Positions 13,931 to 25,698 of a DNA stretch of 64,000 nucleotides are shown piece by piece (position 1 is the first letter of the stretch; each line of letters starts with the position of its first letter). The stretch spans positions 49,958,054 to 50,022,053 of the forward strand of contig OZ022340.1 in the NCBI GenBank assembly GCA_963989245.1, in the 5' to 3' direction. Source of the DNA: Nansenia antarctica. Its lineage: Eukaryota; Chordata; Actinopteri; Argentiniformes; Microstomatidae. A model generated the notes under the pieces. That model did not search any database. It was not told the origin of the DNA and worked only from the letters and a program-made list of their open reading frames with translations. Made by a program: the position numbers and the translations under genes.

Positions 13931-14533
13931 GAAGCGTGCGTGGCTCTTCCGAGAATCTGACCCCTGACAGAAGCAGTGGGCTGTTTGGTAGTTCGGTAAT
14001 TGAGAAAGTGTGAATAAATCTTGTGGAAGACCTAACTCATTCTCATGATGACTCAGACCCCAAACCCGTTACACCCTCACCCCCACCCCCACCCTTTTAC
14101 CCTTTCTCCCTTTCTCCGATGTGGGAACGCTCTCTTTCTTCCATCCCTTCCTCCAAGATGAACTCACCCCAAACCACCACTCAATGTGGCCTCTATGAAC
14201 AAAACAACCTTTCATAAGAGACTCCTCGTTCAAATCTGACTCGGCAACAGCTAATCTGGAAAAAAAGACATATGTAATAGAGCATGAGCACAACCACACA
14301 CTATGCAATAGGTCATTGGCAACGCTTCATGGGAGGTTGCGCATTGAAAATGTAAGTGAAAGCCTATGAAACCAGGGGGAATATGTGGGACTGAGGTTGG
14401 ACATGTTAATGAGGATGATGACCAACCTCAAAGAGGAGCTAACACTACGGGAAGGAATGTCTCTCTATCTGGGCTGACCTTGTCCGGCTTCAGGGCTTAT
14501 CAGAGAATGTAGGATGGGGTGAGAGAATAAAGG

Positions 14534-14618
14534 GTGTGTATGCGTGTGTGAGTGTGTGTGTGTATGTGTGTGTGTGTGTGTGTGTGTGTCTGTGTGTGTG
14601 TGTGTGGGGGGGGGGGGT
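14534..14618. repeat. (TG)n microsatellite with G11 end
   Basis: An interrupted TG repeat followed by a run of about 11 G. Confidence 0.95.
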
Positions 14619-16080
14619 TACATTTTGGAGCGAGTGAGTGAGACTCATGCGCAAAGGAAGGAACACACGTGGATGACCTAAAATAGAATACGAAGTAAAA
14701 CAATGTAAGACATCTCAAACACGTTCATTGTCTTGTCACCGTCACCACCGTCACCAGGGTGAGCTTTCCTTGTAACAGTAACTTTAAGCTCGGACGTGCC
14801 TATCTGTCTGTCCTAAGGGCTCGAGTGGAGCCAGGAACTAGCATTCTCCTACATCAGAGAGGTGGGAATGTGGATTCTCTATGTGATACAGTCAACTGTA
14901 ACAATAGACAGGGACACAAGGACTCCGACGCTGCCAATGTTGCATTATCATGACTAAGCACAGAAGAGCTGAGGACCACTCATAGTGTGAGTGACTGCCG
15001 TTCCGGAGTAAAACCACGGCAACGGTGAGGGGGGGTGGGGGGGGTTTGTGTTCAAACAGAGAGACGCGCCAGCTTGAGAGTGCAGCGCTGAGGTTTAGAT
15101 AGGAGACGAGGATGTTTGTGTTTATAGAGACAAAGTCATATTCACATATGCTGAGTTTATATGTAATCCAACTGGTCCCGAATGGCATCTCCTTCCTGTG
15201 TTTATTTGTGCCAGAAAACCCCGTGGGCTTCAACAACATCAAACTCAACAAAGCCTTTTCCGCCTCTTGTTCCTCTCGAAGAAGAAGAGGGATAAAATCG
15301 ACTTGGGGGGAAAGATTAAAAACTATGTTTGTTTTACTTTAGTTAAAAGTACACGAGAGCATTCCACTGTAATTTCTCTTTTACTGCTCAAACCCAGCTC
15401 TATAAAGACTGTCTGGCTTTGACACAAAGGCTCAACTTCAAGAGTGTATTTCCTTATAAAAACACAAAGTCTGGATCACAGCTCCAATTTGACAGTCTGG
15501 TGAAAGAATTTGAGCATTCCAAACACTTGCTACAGACAGTGCAGACTAAGGCCCGTCCAGATTCAAGCCACTTGCTGCCAATCTCTGCAGATTTCCATTC
15601 GTTTCCATACAAGTAAGACATGGGTTTGCATACTAGAACTCCCCACACAAACTAAGAAACTTCCCTTTCTTTTGAAAAGAAAGGGACACAGGGAACGGAC
15701 ATGATACAATCTAATTCATATTCAAATTGAGAGAGAGAGAGAGATAGAGTAGCTAGTCAGGCCTGCTGTTTGTTAATGGCTGAGTAGAGAAGGACAACAG
15801 TAGTGGACTTGGCGTCGTCAGGACAACCTCGGGCCACCGCAGACGCCCTGTTAGGAGAGCCAGGTGATTTGACTGACAAGGTAGACAGACCAGTAATGGA
15901 AAGGAAACAAATCCAAGATTTTCATATGTTCCTCTTATTTCCTCTCATGTGGAACTTAGGCTGAGGTCATTGTTCAATCACTTAGCGAACTGCTGTTAAA
16001 ATTATATTTTAAAAAACCTGGACCTACACAGAAAAGCTTAGGCTATCAGGATTTCCATACGGGAAGACAGAAGCAAGCAA
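14619..16080. other. Intergenic, nothing recognised
   Basis: Overlapping short open frames of 60-120 codons lie on both strands around 14.9-15.7 kb. None shows a recognisable domain or exon boundaries that chain, so no gene is called. Confidence 0.35.
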
Positions 16081-16096
16081 CCTGTTGGATACCTAT

Positions 16097-16340
16097 TCTC
16101 TCTCTCTCTCTCCCTCACTCTCTCGCTCACTCTTACTCTTCATCTTTTTTCATCTGTTCTGGTCTGCCTCTCCACTGTAGCATGTCTTCTCTGGTTAGTG
16201 ATGGACAGAACGAGCCGTCTCAGAGAGATGAAAAGAGGAAAAGAGGGGGGGAGAGAGAGAGAGAGGGGGGGAGGAAAGAGAGAGAGTGAGAGGGAGGGAG
16301 ATAGAGAGAGGGGGGAGAGAGAGAAAGAGCGGGAGAGAGG
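16097..16340. repeat. CT-rich then GA-rich simple repeats
   Basis: A (TC)n stretch at 16097-16140 and (GA)n/GGGA at 16230-16340. The Arg/Glu-rich frame here is low complexity. Confidence 0.85.
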
Positions 16341-16694
16341 CTTACATCTTCTTGCTAGATTTCTTGCAATGGATCCCCACTAAAAACAGAGAGGGAGGGG
16401 AAAGGTAGCAGAAAAGGATGAGAGACCCAGAGATCAGAGAAAGGGGAGAGAAGGACATTATCCTCATGAGTGCAACCAGACATATTGACCATATGAAATA
16501 GCAATCAAGCCTCTTTGTTAACCCTTTGAATTGGGGAATCCACCACTTTGTAATCAGATCTCGATGATTTTTCTTTGTCGTCGTGATTTGAATGAGCTCT
16601 TGAGTGGACAAAACAAGGGACCATTGTATTTTGTGTGAAGGTGTTAATGTTTTTTTATTGTGAGTGTTTTTCTCATGACCTTTTCACTCACACA

Positions 16695-17067
16695 TGTGAA
16701 TGAATGAATGAATGAATGAATGAATGAATGAATGAATGGTCTTTATTGTCATTGCTATAGTACAGGTACCAAACAACGACATTTGGGAGGGGTGGCTCCC
16801 CTGGTGCTAGGAAAGAAAAAAAATACTAAAAAAACAAGAAGGGAAAGGAGCTGGTTTACATAAATAAAGGCTATGTACACTATCCACTATACTATACTGT
16901 ACAGATAAGACGACTAGGGTTGTCATATTGCACATAGTGTTATTGCACATTCATTTAAAGTGTCGCAGTTTGCAGGCTTGAAATGTACACATTTGTGCCT
17001 CAGCACTACACCTGATTTTTTCAATCCAGCAGCTGCCATCAATCGGTCCAGACTGTCCAGGGCCCAG
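16695..17067 (-). mobile_element. 5'-truncated LINE copy (3' UTR only), inverted
   Basis: Read on the minus strand, this matches the 3' UTR of the LINE at 17640-21152, from just after its stop codon to its 3' tail. Shared pieces include the AGCACAAATG/CAGTTTGCAGGCTTGAAATG region, GGTTGTCATATTGCAC, AAAGGAGCTGGTTTACATAA, GGAGGGGTGGCTCCCCTGGT and AGGTACCAAACAACGACATT. The tail here is (CATTCATT)n rather than (CCATT)n. It lies 0.6 kb from the full copy in opposite orientation. Confidence 0.85.
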
Positions 17068-17216
17068 ATGTATTGCCGGTGTTAGCTAGGCTGCAGGAGG
17101 TGAGAATGTTTCGCCTATTGTGAGGTGAGAATGTTGTTCATCAACCAGATGTACACTGAGACCCTGAAGTCAGAAAGAAATAAGGTTCAGACGCTCACAG
17201 CATCTCAGAACCTTTT

Positions 17217-17290
<74 letters not shown>

Positions 17291-17430
17291 TTGCGGTGTT
17301 AGCTAGGCTGCAGGAGGTGAGAATGTTTCGCCTATTGTGAGGTGAGAATGTTGTTCATCAACCAGATGTACACTGAGACCCTGAAGTCAGAAAGAAATAA
17401 GGTTCAGACGCTCACAGCATCTCAGAACCT

Positions 17431-17475
<45 letters not shown>

Positions 17476-17612
17476 TTGCAGTGTTAGCTAGGCTGCAGGA
17501 GGTGAGAATGTTCGCATATTGTGAGGTGAGAATGTTGTTCGTCAACCAGATGTACACTGAGACCCTGAAGTCAGAAATAAATAAAGTTCAGATGCTCACA
17601 GCATCTCTGAAC
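17068..17612. repeat. Triplicated unit with (CA)n spacers
   Basis: Three copies start ATGTATTG at 17068, 17286 and 17471. Each holds the segments GTGTTAGCTAGGCTGCAGGA, CATCAACCAGATGTACACTG and TTCAGACGCTCACAGCATCT (one or two base changes in copy 3). Copies 1 and 2 end in (CA)n runs of different length. Unit length without the CA run is about 145 bp. Confidence 0.85.
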
Positions 17613-17639
17613 CCAGAGTCGAGAGTTTGAATTAGTGAG

Positions 17640-20600
17640 ACTGCTCACCCCATAACAGAACGCAAGCTTACAGTAATTGCAGAAGGTGTGAGATGTGTTA
17701 TGTCAAGATTGTTAACAATAACAAGATGGGGAAAATACACTTGTAGGCAACATGGCCACAGCATGGCCACAACATGGCCACAGCACAGGACACCACGTCC
17801 TGACGACGCCAAGGACACCACAATATCCAAGATGGCCGCGCGCTTAGACGCTGCAGCTGGAGTGGCTTCCACACTGGTGTTTCATTGTGTTTTTAAGTAC
17901 ATTTGTATGTACACTTTTTTTTTAGTACTTATAGGGAACAGTTGTGTATATAGTACCTACAGCAGGCTCGACTTATTAGAAGTCGGCACGCAAAACGACA
18001 AGATAGTTACGGCGGAGTTTCTGGAGCAATACAGGATTAACAAAGAGATCGCCCGTCTACCGGGAGAACCTTGGTACACAGTTCCCTCCCTGAGGCGGAA
18101 ACGCCGGCGGCGAGACCGTAGGAAACGATGAGGCCGCCGGGGAGGCCTGCTAGCAAGATTAAGACGTAGCCCAAACAAACCAGCTTTGCCAAGTATTTTC
18201 CTCTCCAACGTCAGATCCCTGACGAACAAGATGCATGAACTGAGACTACAGGTTGCCAAAAACAACATCGTAGGGGATAGCTGTGTGATTATTCTGACCG
18301 AAACCTGGCTAAATGACAACATTGTGGACGCAGCTGTTAGCTTGGAGGGGCGCACGCTACATCGCGCTGACCGAACGGAGCTTAGCGGCAAGTCAAGAGG
18401 AGGTGGGATCATAATATCGACGAAGGATAGCTGGTGCTTAAACACGAAAACTGTAAGTAGCCACTGCTCCCCAGACCTGGAATACTTGACTGTTAAATGC
18501 CGACCCACATACCTCCCGAGGGAGTTTAACGCGGTGCTAATAACATGTGTGTACATAGCGCCTAGCGCAGACAGCAGCCTAGCATTGGCGCGACTATATG
18601 AAGTCATCAGTGGCCAACAAAGCACTGATCCACAGGCTATTCACATCATAGCGGGGGATTTCAATCATGTCGACCTGAAGGCAGTACTACCCAAGTTCTA
18701 TCAGCATGTGAAATGTGCAACGAGAGGAGAAAAAACACTGGACAAGGTATACACCAACATCAAACGTGCTTACAAGGCTAGTCCGCTAGCTCATCTAGGC
18801 ATGTCTGACCATGTGTCAATCCTCCTGATTCCTGCATACACTACCATGGGGAAAAGTGCTCCCATCACCACTAAGACTGTCAGAACCTGGCCAGAAGGGT
18901 CCGCTCCACTGCAGATCTGCCTAAATGACACCCTATGGCAGGAATATGAGCATGAGGACCTGGAACAGTACACGTCGTCGGTTCTGAACCACATAGTGAA
19001 CTGCACCAACTCAGTCACCGTGGACAAACGGGTCCGGGTCTACCCCAACACGAAGCCATGGATGACTGGGAAGGTCCAAAAACTGATCAACGAGAGGGAC
19101 AACGCCTTCTTCGCAGGGAAGAGCACACCGCTGTACAGCTCCACCAGGGCCAACCTAAAGCGCGGAATCAAAGCGGCCAAGGCAGAGCACAGAGAGAAGA
19201 TTGAGGAATGCCTCCTGAGCAACGACTCCAGGCGGATGTGGCAGGGGGTTCAGCAGATGACAAACTTCAGAGCCAACAGGCTCACAGCCGCAGAGGACGA
19301 CCCCCTGCTGGCGGGAAAGCTGAACACCTTCTACGCCCGGTTCGACGAGGGGCGAACGGAGGTAACCGCAACACAAACACCACTCTCTCCAGCTCTCAGC
19401 AGCCTCACCCTCACAGAGCATGAAGTGAGACGCGTACTGAAGGCGGTGGACCCCAGGAAAGCCTCGGGGCCGGATGGCGTCCTGAGACGGGTGGTGAGAG
19501 ACTGCGCCGACCAGCTGGCTGGGGTTTTCACCAACATCTTTAACCAGTCCCTGTCCCAGGCCACCGTCCCACCCTGCCTGAAAACCTCAACTATCATCTC
19601 AGTCCCGAAGAAAAGCACGGTGAGCTGCCTAAACGACTACCGCCCGGTGGCACTCACACCAATCATCATGAAGTGCTTCGAGAAACTAGTCCGGGCCCAC
19701 ATACTCACACGCCTCCCGCCCAACCTGGATCCATACCAGTTCGCCTACAGAGCCCACAGGTCCACAGAGGACGCTATCGCGACGACTCTCCACGCCACTC
19801 TATCCCACCTGGAGAGGGGAAACAGCTACGCGAGACTGCTCTTCGTGGACTTCAGCTCCGCCTTCAACACCATCCTTCCAGACAGGCTAGTGACCAAACT
19901 ACTAGACCTGGGTCTATCACACTCTATATGTGCGTGGATCAAGGACTTCCTGACCGACCGCCCCCAGAGGGTGCGGGTGGGCCCCCACACCTCCACAGCC
20001 CTCAGCCTCAGCACTGGGTCCCCCCAGGGCTGCGTGCTAAGCCCCATCCTCTACAACCTCTACACCCACGACTTCACCCCCGTCCACCCCAGCAACTACA
20101 TCGTAAAGTTTGCAGACGACACCACCGTGGTGGGATGTATCTCGGGGGGGGACGAGGCGGCGTACAGGGATGAGGTAGAGCAACTGAGCAAGCTGTGCAA
20201 GGTTAACAACCTGCTGCTGAACAAGTCAAAGACCCAGGAATTCATCGTAGACTTCAGGAGGAAAAAGTCCGAGATCCAGCCCCTGCTCATCGACGGAGAG
20301 AGCGTGGAGAGAGTCTCAACCCTCCGATTCCTGGGACATCACATGCGGGATGACCTGACCTGGAAGGACAACACAAAAGGCACCATCAAGAGGGCACAAC
20401 AGCGGCTATACACCCTGAGATGCCTCAGGAAGGAACACAACAAGCAGGAGATACTGGTGGCCTTCTACCGCGGCGCAGTGGAGAGCATCCTCACCTACGG
20501 CATCTGCAACTGGTTCTCCAGCTGCACAACAGCGGAGAGAAACGCGCTACAGAGAGTCGTGAGAACAGCACAGAAGATCACCGGCGCCCCCCTCCCCTCT

Positions 20601-21025
20601 CTGGAAGAGCTGTACAACACACGCTGTCTCAGGAAGGCCTCCAAGATCTCCAGGGACCCGACCCACCCTGGGCACGTACACTTTATCAGGCTGCCCTCGA
20701 AAAGGAGGTACAGGACCCCGGCCGCTAAGACAAACAGACTGAAGAACTGCTTCTACCACAGGGCCGTCAAGGCCCTGAACACAGCAAAGGCCTAAGTTCT
20801 GGGCCCAGGACAGTCCGGACGGATTGTATGGCAGCTAGTGCTGAGGCACAAACATGTACATTTCAAGCCTGCAAACTGTGACACTTTAAAATAACGTGAA
20901 AAAATACTTTCGTGCAATATGACAACCCTAGTTGACTATCTGTGCAGTATAGTACAGTGGATTGTGTACATAGCCTTTATTTATGTAAACCAGCTCCTTA
21001 CCTTCTTGTGATTTTATGCTTTTTC

Positions 21026-21056
<31 letters not shown>

Positions 21057-21152
21057 ACACCAGGGGAGCCACCCCTCCTAAATTTCGTTGTTTGGTACCT
21101 GTACTGTAGCAATGACAAATAAAGTCCATTCCATTCCATTCCATTCCATTCC
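17640..21152 (+). mobile_element. Near-full-length CR1/L2/Rex1-type LINE
   Basis: The element has a 5' region from about 17640, with short CATGGCCACA repeats at 17749-17786. It then carries one long endonuclease/reverse-transcriptase frame ending at 20795 and a 3' UTR with an A20 run near 21027. It ends in AATAAAGTCCATTCC followed by CCATT pentamers to 21152. The exact 5' end is not defined from this sequence. Its 3' UTR is repeated, inverted, at 16695-17067. Confidence 0.85.
17688..20795 (+). pseudogene. LINE ORF2 (APE endonuclease + reverse transcriptase), broken by one stop
   Basis: An open frame of 147 codons (17688-18128) and a second of 869 codons (18186-20795) lie in the same frame, separated by one TGA at 18129-18131. 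The joined reading fits the family: a YSRLDLL-type start region, a basic RRKRRRRDRR stretch, then the endonuclease. Visible endonuclease motifs are LTETWLND, AGDFNH and SDHVS. Reverse-transcriptase motifs are YRPVALTPIIMKCFEKLV, LFVDFSSAFNTI, STGSPQGCVLSP and the catalytic FADDTTVVG, about 640 residues after the second frame's first Met. The TGA is the form expected from C-to-T decay of a CGA codon. Everything downstream is open, so the copy is young or only just dead. The protein nicks chromosomal DNA and reverse-transcribes its own RNA (family knowledge). Confidence 0.85.
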
Positions 21153-21235
21153 ACTAGAAGCCTGTTGTTAAAGATGAAGGTGCAACTGACTTCCGCTGCT
21201 CAACACTGCTGCTAACGTCATAGAAATAAATCACT

Positions 21236-21345
21236 CCGATCCAGAGGAGGCTATAGGAAGCACTGTAGTGTACATCAGAGGAGGCTATAGGAAGCACTGT
21301 AGTGTACATCAGAGGAGGCTATAGGAAGCACTGTAGTGTACATCA
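21236..21345. repeat. Tandem 34-bp repeats
   Basis: About three copies of a unit containing GAGGAGGCTATAGGAAGCAC and TGTAGTGTACATCA. They run straight into the MITE end CAGAGGAGGCTGG, so the repeat probably grew from the MITE terminus. Confidence 0.85.
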
Positions 21346-21465
21346 GAGGAGGCTGGTTGGAGGAAGACATCATTTAGGACAGGCTCATTGTAAGGCATGG
21401 AACGGAATGAGGAATGGTATCAAACAACATCCTACGGTTTCTGCCTCCACCAGCCTCCCCTGTTG
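21346..21465. mobile_element. Palindromic MITE, copy 3
   Basis: The terminal GAGGAGGCTGGTTGGAGGAA and CCTCCACCAGCCTCCCCTG, with an internal GGAATGAGGAATGGTATCAA, match the element at 5310-5446. Confidence 0.8.
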
Positions 21466-21682
21466 TACACAGGAGACAGGAGGAGGGAGGGAGGGGGGGA
21501 GGGAGGTGGGGTGGGGTGGACTAATGAGGAGATGCCTACAGTGGGAAGCAGCTGAAGTGGAGTGTCCTGCTGCCAGGCCTTTGTGTGGTAATCAGGGTGA
21601 CATGCTGAGACACTGTCACACGGTCACAGTGGGAGGCTAACTGACACTTGGTTGACAGCCCCCACACAGAGGGCTGGGTGGG

Positions 21683-21810
21683 CCCCACACAGAGGGCTGG
21701 GGCTGGGGTAGGGCTTGGGGCTGGGGTAGGGGCTGGGGTAGGGGCTGGGGTTGGGGCTGGGGTTGGGGCTGGGGCTGGGGTAGGGGCTGGGGCTGGGGTT
21801 TGGGCTGGGG
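21683..21810. repeat. GGGGCTGGGGTA minisatellite
   Basis: About ten 12-bp or 6-bp half units of GGGGCTGGGGTAG/GGGGCT on the plus strand, G-quadruplex prone. The Pro/Gln/Ala and Gly/Ala/Val frames are artefacts. Confidence 0.9.
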
Positions 21811-23036
21811 ACATATCAAGGATGACCACCACCATGGCTCCTGCCTATCTACCGCCAACTAGAAAACCATTTAATTGTCCATGGTGGGGGTCAGGAGAGC
21901 ACCATTTTGACCCCAGAGCAGCAGGTGAGGTGAGAACTGCTGCGTCCTCAGTTGAAGTTAAAACGAGAACTACTTCTAGAGGTCAAAGGAGAAAAGGCTT
22001 TTTTTAGAGCCTCTGTCCTCTTGACTTTGACGGGGTCAAAAGACAAGAACCAAATAACACATAAGCTTAAAGAAAAACTCAATTTCAAGTCTCAAATGTG
22101 AAAGAACAACAAACATTTACTCAGCCAGTAGTACCGGAAATCTGATTTGTATACAATCTCTTTTTCTGGAAATGAGTAAGACGTCTGACGTTATAGTCCC
22201 ATAGGACAAAGTGTTCCACGTCAGGTTGGAATGCACAGTCCCTGAATCCGGCCTAGTATGACTTCATAGGTGTTTCTCAAGGATATCCCTCTCCCTTCGA
22301 GGGACAATGATGGAGCTTCCTGTTTAGAGAAAGTAGTCCAACCACTCAACCACCCAACGTTCGCGTACGGAATTTCCACATACTTATGGAGTAAATGTTT
22401 AAATCAGTACACATAATATGATATTATAATAATGTACTGTTGACCCTCTCGATTATGACGAAGGTCCTCAAACAGAATTGACAGAAGTGGACATAACCCA
22501 TGTCCAAATCATAAAAACAGGAGCAAAGGAAACACAAAATGCGTATTTTCCAAAATAGTCATCAAAACAAAACAAAAACTCTCATAGTAAAACCTTTTTT
22601 ATGGTTCAGTTTTTATGACTGTTGTAAAAATATGTAATTGTTTTTCTACTCAACTTTATGATGGTTTTTTCACCCTCCTTTTCAACATCAAGCCAATGGA
22701 GAGTAAAGATAACAGAGAAACCCATTAACATCTGTTAATGACACCCTGTCATTCTATTCAACCAACAGATCAAAACAGCTCAGATGGCATTGACCTAGAA
22801 ATAATGCACCCCGGCATCCGAGTTGTGCCAACACCTGAAGCCAAACTGCCTTTGATGAACTCTTCATTCACTGCATAATTACAAACAAGGGTAACACCTG
22901 TAATATAGCTCTAGTCTAAACCACCTGAAGGCGATTCATTACTTTCAATAAGTTCAACTTCTGCAGTCAAGTGGTGGAGGAGGTAAAGACCAACCCCCTT
23001 CAAGTCGTGTCCTGCCCGGTTTATGTTCTCTCCTCA
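21811..23036. other. Upstream region of s1pr5, nothing specific recognised
   Basis: AT-rich, without an exon or named repeat. It probably includes distal promoter sequence of the receptor gene (inference from position only). Confidence 0.3.
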
Positions 23037-23137
23037 CGTTCTGTCAGTTCTGATCGTCAGTACGACATACTCTCGCATCGTGAGACAACTGCGGACTACA
23101 TGGATACAAAGTTACTTGGGATTACATTTGTACAAAG
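23037..23137 (+). other. s1pr5: Candidate 5' non-coding exon of s1pr5
   Basis: A good donor site, ACAAAG|GTAGGTGT, ends at 23137. A pyrimidine-rich acceptor, CTCTCTTGTTTCAG, ends at 24164, just before the coding exon. Together they suggest a 5' UTR exon and a roughly 1.0-kb intron, as in other S1P receptor genes whose coding sequence is intronless. The transcription start is not determined. Confidence 0.45.
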
Positions 23138-24489
23138 GTAGGTGTTTGTTTATTGTTAGACTAATAATCATGTAACGTGCATTATATTCCTTATTTTGTT
23201 ATTTTGTTTCTAATATTTTCGCTACAATAGGCTTTATACGTACTTTTCACAATGTAACGTGCATATAATGAACGTTACCTGTGTTTCTGATAAAAAATAC
23301 GGATTGATTACCTATTCTAACGATTTTACTGAGTCCGTCTTTTATTTTAGTAGCATCTTGAATAGGCCTACCTATATAGTGAGTAAAATAGTTGAACAGT
23401 ATAAATAGTTGACTCCACAAAAAGAGTGAGCGTTTTTAATTTATGTGGAAGCATGATTATGGATTTGCATATCGAAGGCTAGGTGATATCAGGTGATACT
23501 CGGTGTCTAATAGCAACTGGTGCATACTTTGTTGAGAACGCGCAAGTTACATATTAATATATGATATTATTGCATAGGCCTATAGTGAGAAATATTTTTT
23601 TGTGACCAAAGAGTACAATTTAAACACGGTCCCCAATACTATTATCCACATTTATTTGTGTTCGTAGACTAGTTCTGAGTCGTTCATGGGTTCACGGAGA
23701 TGTAGAGAAGAAGGCTAAAATTACAGTTGTGTTGTCTGAAAACATGTAAGAGCGATAAATAGTCTATGGATTAGTAAAATGTAGATTTCACACAAGTTTC
23801 TCCAACACACCTGGAGAATAAACAGCAGCTTGTTAAGGTCATTTGCCACAGACCTAATATACCTCATAAATTAAATCCGTAACCTATATGTTATGTTCTA
23901 ACTTGTGATGGCTCCAAGATAATTTAATATACTAGGCTATGAGACGGATACAATAACTATAATAATGATCTTCAATACTGTAACCATTTCCAGTTGAGTC
24001 ATTTCTATTCAAATTAATGTTTCTTGTTACTAAATCATCAATTGGAACTGTGCATGTTTATAAATAGGTGAAGGAAATTACATAAAAGTTTAATAGGCTC
24101 TTTATGTAGGCTAAACATGATGTAAATTAGTATTTTATTTCAATGCTGTTCTCTCTTGTTTCAGGTTTCCTGTGAACAGCCCTCTAGTGGATCGGTCATG
24201 AATTGAAAAGTTTTCATTTACAAAGAGAAGACAGACGCACCCAGATATTCGTCTCTTAAAAATTGGAGACAAACATTTTTTGTACAAAATTACAAATACA
24301 ATCGATTATCGATTCAATAAAGATTTTCCTAAGGAATTTGCTTTCTCCCTCAATAGACTTTCCAACCCTTGATCCTTCCAGGATGGAATTATGAACTGCC
24401 TAAGAACTATGTGACATTGCGTGGATATCATTTTGAAAGGATCAACTAAAGAGGACACAGCTTCCACTTTCTCTACTAAACAAACTAAA

Positions 24490-25698
24490 ATGTCTACTGA
24501 AGCGTCACACGCTGCGTACGCCGCGGTAGCCCCGTCTGCGGTCCCCATGACCTCCGCGGCTCAGCTTCTCCGGATGTTCCGGGAGTACCAGAGCAATGCT
24601 GTCATCATGGAACACTACAACTACACAGGCAAACTCAAGGAGAACCGGTACCGGGACGGACTCAAACCAGAGGGCATTGCTTTCCTGCTCGTCTGCCTGC
24701 TCATAGTGCTGGAGAACGCTGTGGTCCTGTTGGCTATCTGGAAGAATAAGAAATTCCACTTGCCCATGTACTACCTGTTAGGTAACCTGACGCTCTCTGA
24801 CTTGCTGGCGGGTTTCACCTACATGGTGAACATCGTAACGTCAGGGGCCAACACGTTGAAGATGACCCCCGTGTTGTGGTTCCTGAGGGAGGGGGGCGTG
24901 TTCATCATGCTGGCCGCCTCCGTCATCAGCCTCCTGGCCATCGCCATCGAGCGCCACGTCACCATGGTGAGGATGAAGCCCTACCAGGGGGCCAAGCGGG
25001 GGCGTATGTTCGCCCTGATCGGGGCCAGCTGGGTGGTGTCCGTGTTCCTGGGGGTGCTGCCCGTCCTGGGCTGGAACTGCATGGGCCGCCTGGACCAGTG
25101 CTCCACGGTGCTCCCTCTCTATGACAAGAGCTACATCCTCTTCTGCATCACCGTCTTCACCGCCGTGCTGCTGGCCATCGTGGTGCTCTACGTGCGCATC
25201 TTCCGCATCGTCAAGTCCAACACGCAGCGTCTGGGCCCCGGCATGCAGCGCAGCAAAGGCCTGGCCCGCAAGTCCCAGAAGTACATGGCCCTCCTCAAGA
25301 CGGTCACCATCGTGGTGGGGGTGTTCATCGCCTGCTGGCTGCCCCTCTTCATCCTCCTCCTGCTGGACTTCGGGTGCCCCGCGCGGGGCTGCGGGATCCT
25401 CTTCAAGGCGGACTACTTCCTGGGCATCGCCATGTTTAACTCCCTGCTCAACCCCATCATCTACACGCTGACCAGTAAGGACATGCGGAGGGCCATCCTG
25501 AGGCTGCTCTGCCGCCACTGCCTCATGACCAAGGACGGGCAGGTGAAGAAGATCGGGGTGCCCTTTCTGGAGTGCAGCACCAGCAAGACAGAGGTGGTGA
25601 CCTCTCACAAGATGGAGGGCATAGAGACCACGGTGTCCTCTGGGAACTTTACACCGTCGACTATTAAATCCATCTACCCCAGGATGTCAAAGACATGA
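24490..25698 (+). CDS. s1pr5: Sphingosine-1-phosphate receptor 5
   Basis: A 402-residue class A GPCR in a single exon. The first in-frame ATG is at 24490, after an in-frame TGA at 24412. A glycosylation site lies at N44-Y-T, followed by a GKL motif shared with S1PR5. TM1 is about 62-84. R133-E134 in the REGG motif of TM3 are the conserved lysophospholipid headgroup contacts. E154-R-H replaces DRY, as is usual for S1P receptors. CWLP is at 282-285 in TM6 and N321-P-I-I-Y in TM7. A dicysteine-type tail (LLCRHC) is a likely palmitoylation site. The WNCMGRLDQCSTVLPLYDKS loop, CPARGC, and adjacency to spc24/kri1 favour S1PR5 over S1PR1-4. It couples extracellular S1P to Gi/G12 signalling at the plasma membrane (family knowledge). 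Coding GC is far above the flanks. In a teleost this could be the s1pr5a or s1pr5b paralogue, which I cannot tell. Confidence 0.93.
   Translation: MSTEASHAAYAAVAPSAVPMTSAAQLLRMFREYQSNAVIMEHYNYTGKLKENRYRDGLKPEGIAFLLVCLLIVLENAVVLLAIWKNKKFHLPMYYLLGNLTLSDLLAGFTYMVNIVTSGANTLKMTPVLWFLREGGVFIMLAASVISLLAIAIERHVTMVRMKPYQGAKRGRMFALIGASWVVSVFLGVLPVLGWNCMGRLDQCSTVLPLYDKSYILFCITVFTAVLLAIVVLYVRIFRIVKSNTQRLGPGMQRSKGLARKSQKYMALLKTVTIVVGVFIACWLPLFILLLLDFGCPARGCGILFKADYFLGIAMFNSLLNPIIYTLTSKDMRRAILRLLCRHCLMTKDGQVKKIGVPFLECSTSKTEVVTSHKMEGIETTVSSGNFTPSTIKSIYPRMSKT

Noticed and set aside
19208..20759. Frames of 60-166 codons inside the LINE on both strands
   Set aside because: They overlap the reverse-transcriptase frame, which carries all the conserved motifs.
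24421..24489. Upstream extension of s1pr5 by 23 codons
   Set aside because: It would need a GTG start. The first in-frame ATG is at 24490 and the extra residues do not resemble S1P receptors.
24841..25608. A 255-codon frame antisense to s1pr5
   Set aside because: It is the shadow of a GC-rich third-position coding sequence and is rich in His/Gly/Gln, with no recognisable domain. The sense strand encodes a clear GPCR.
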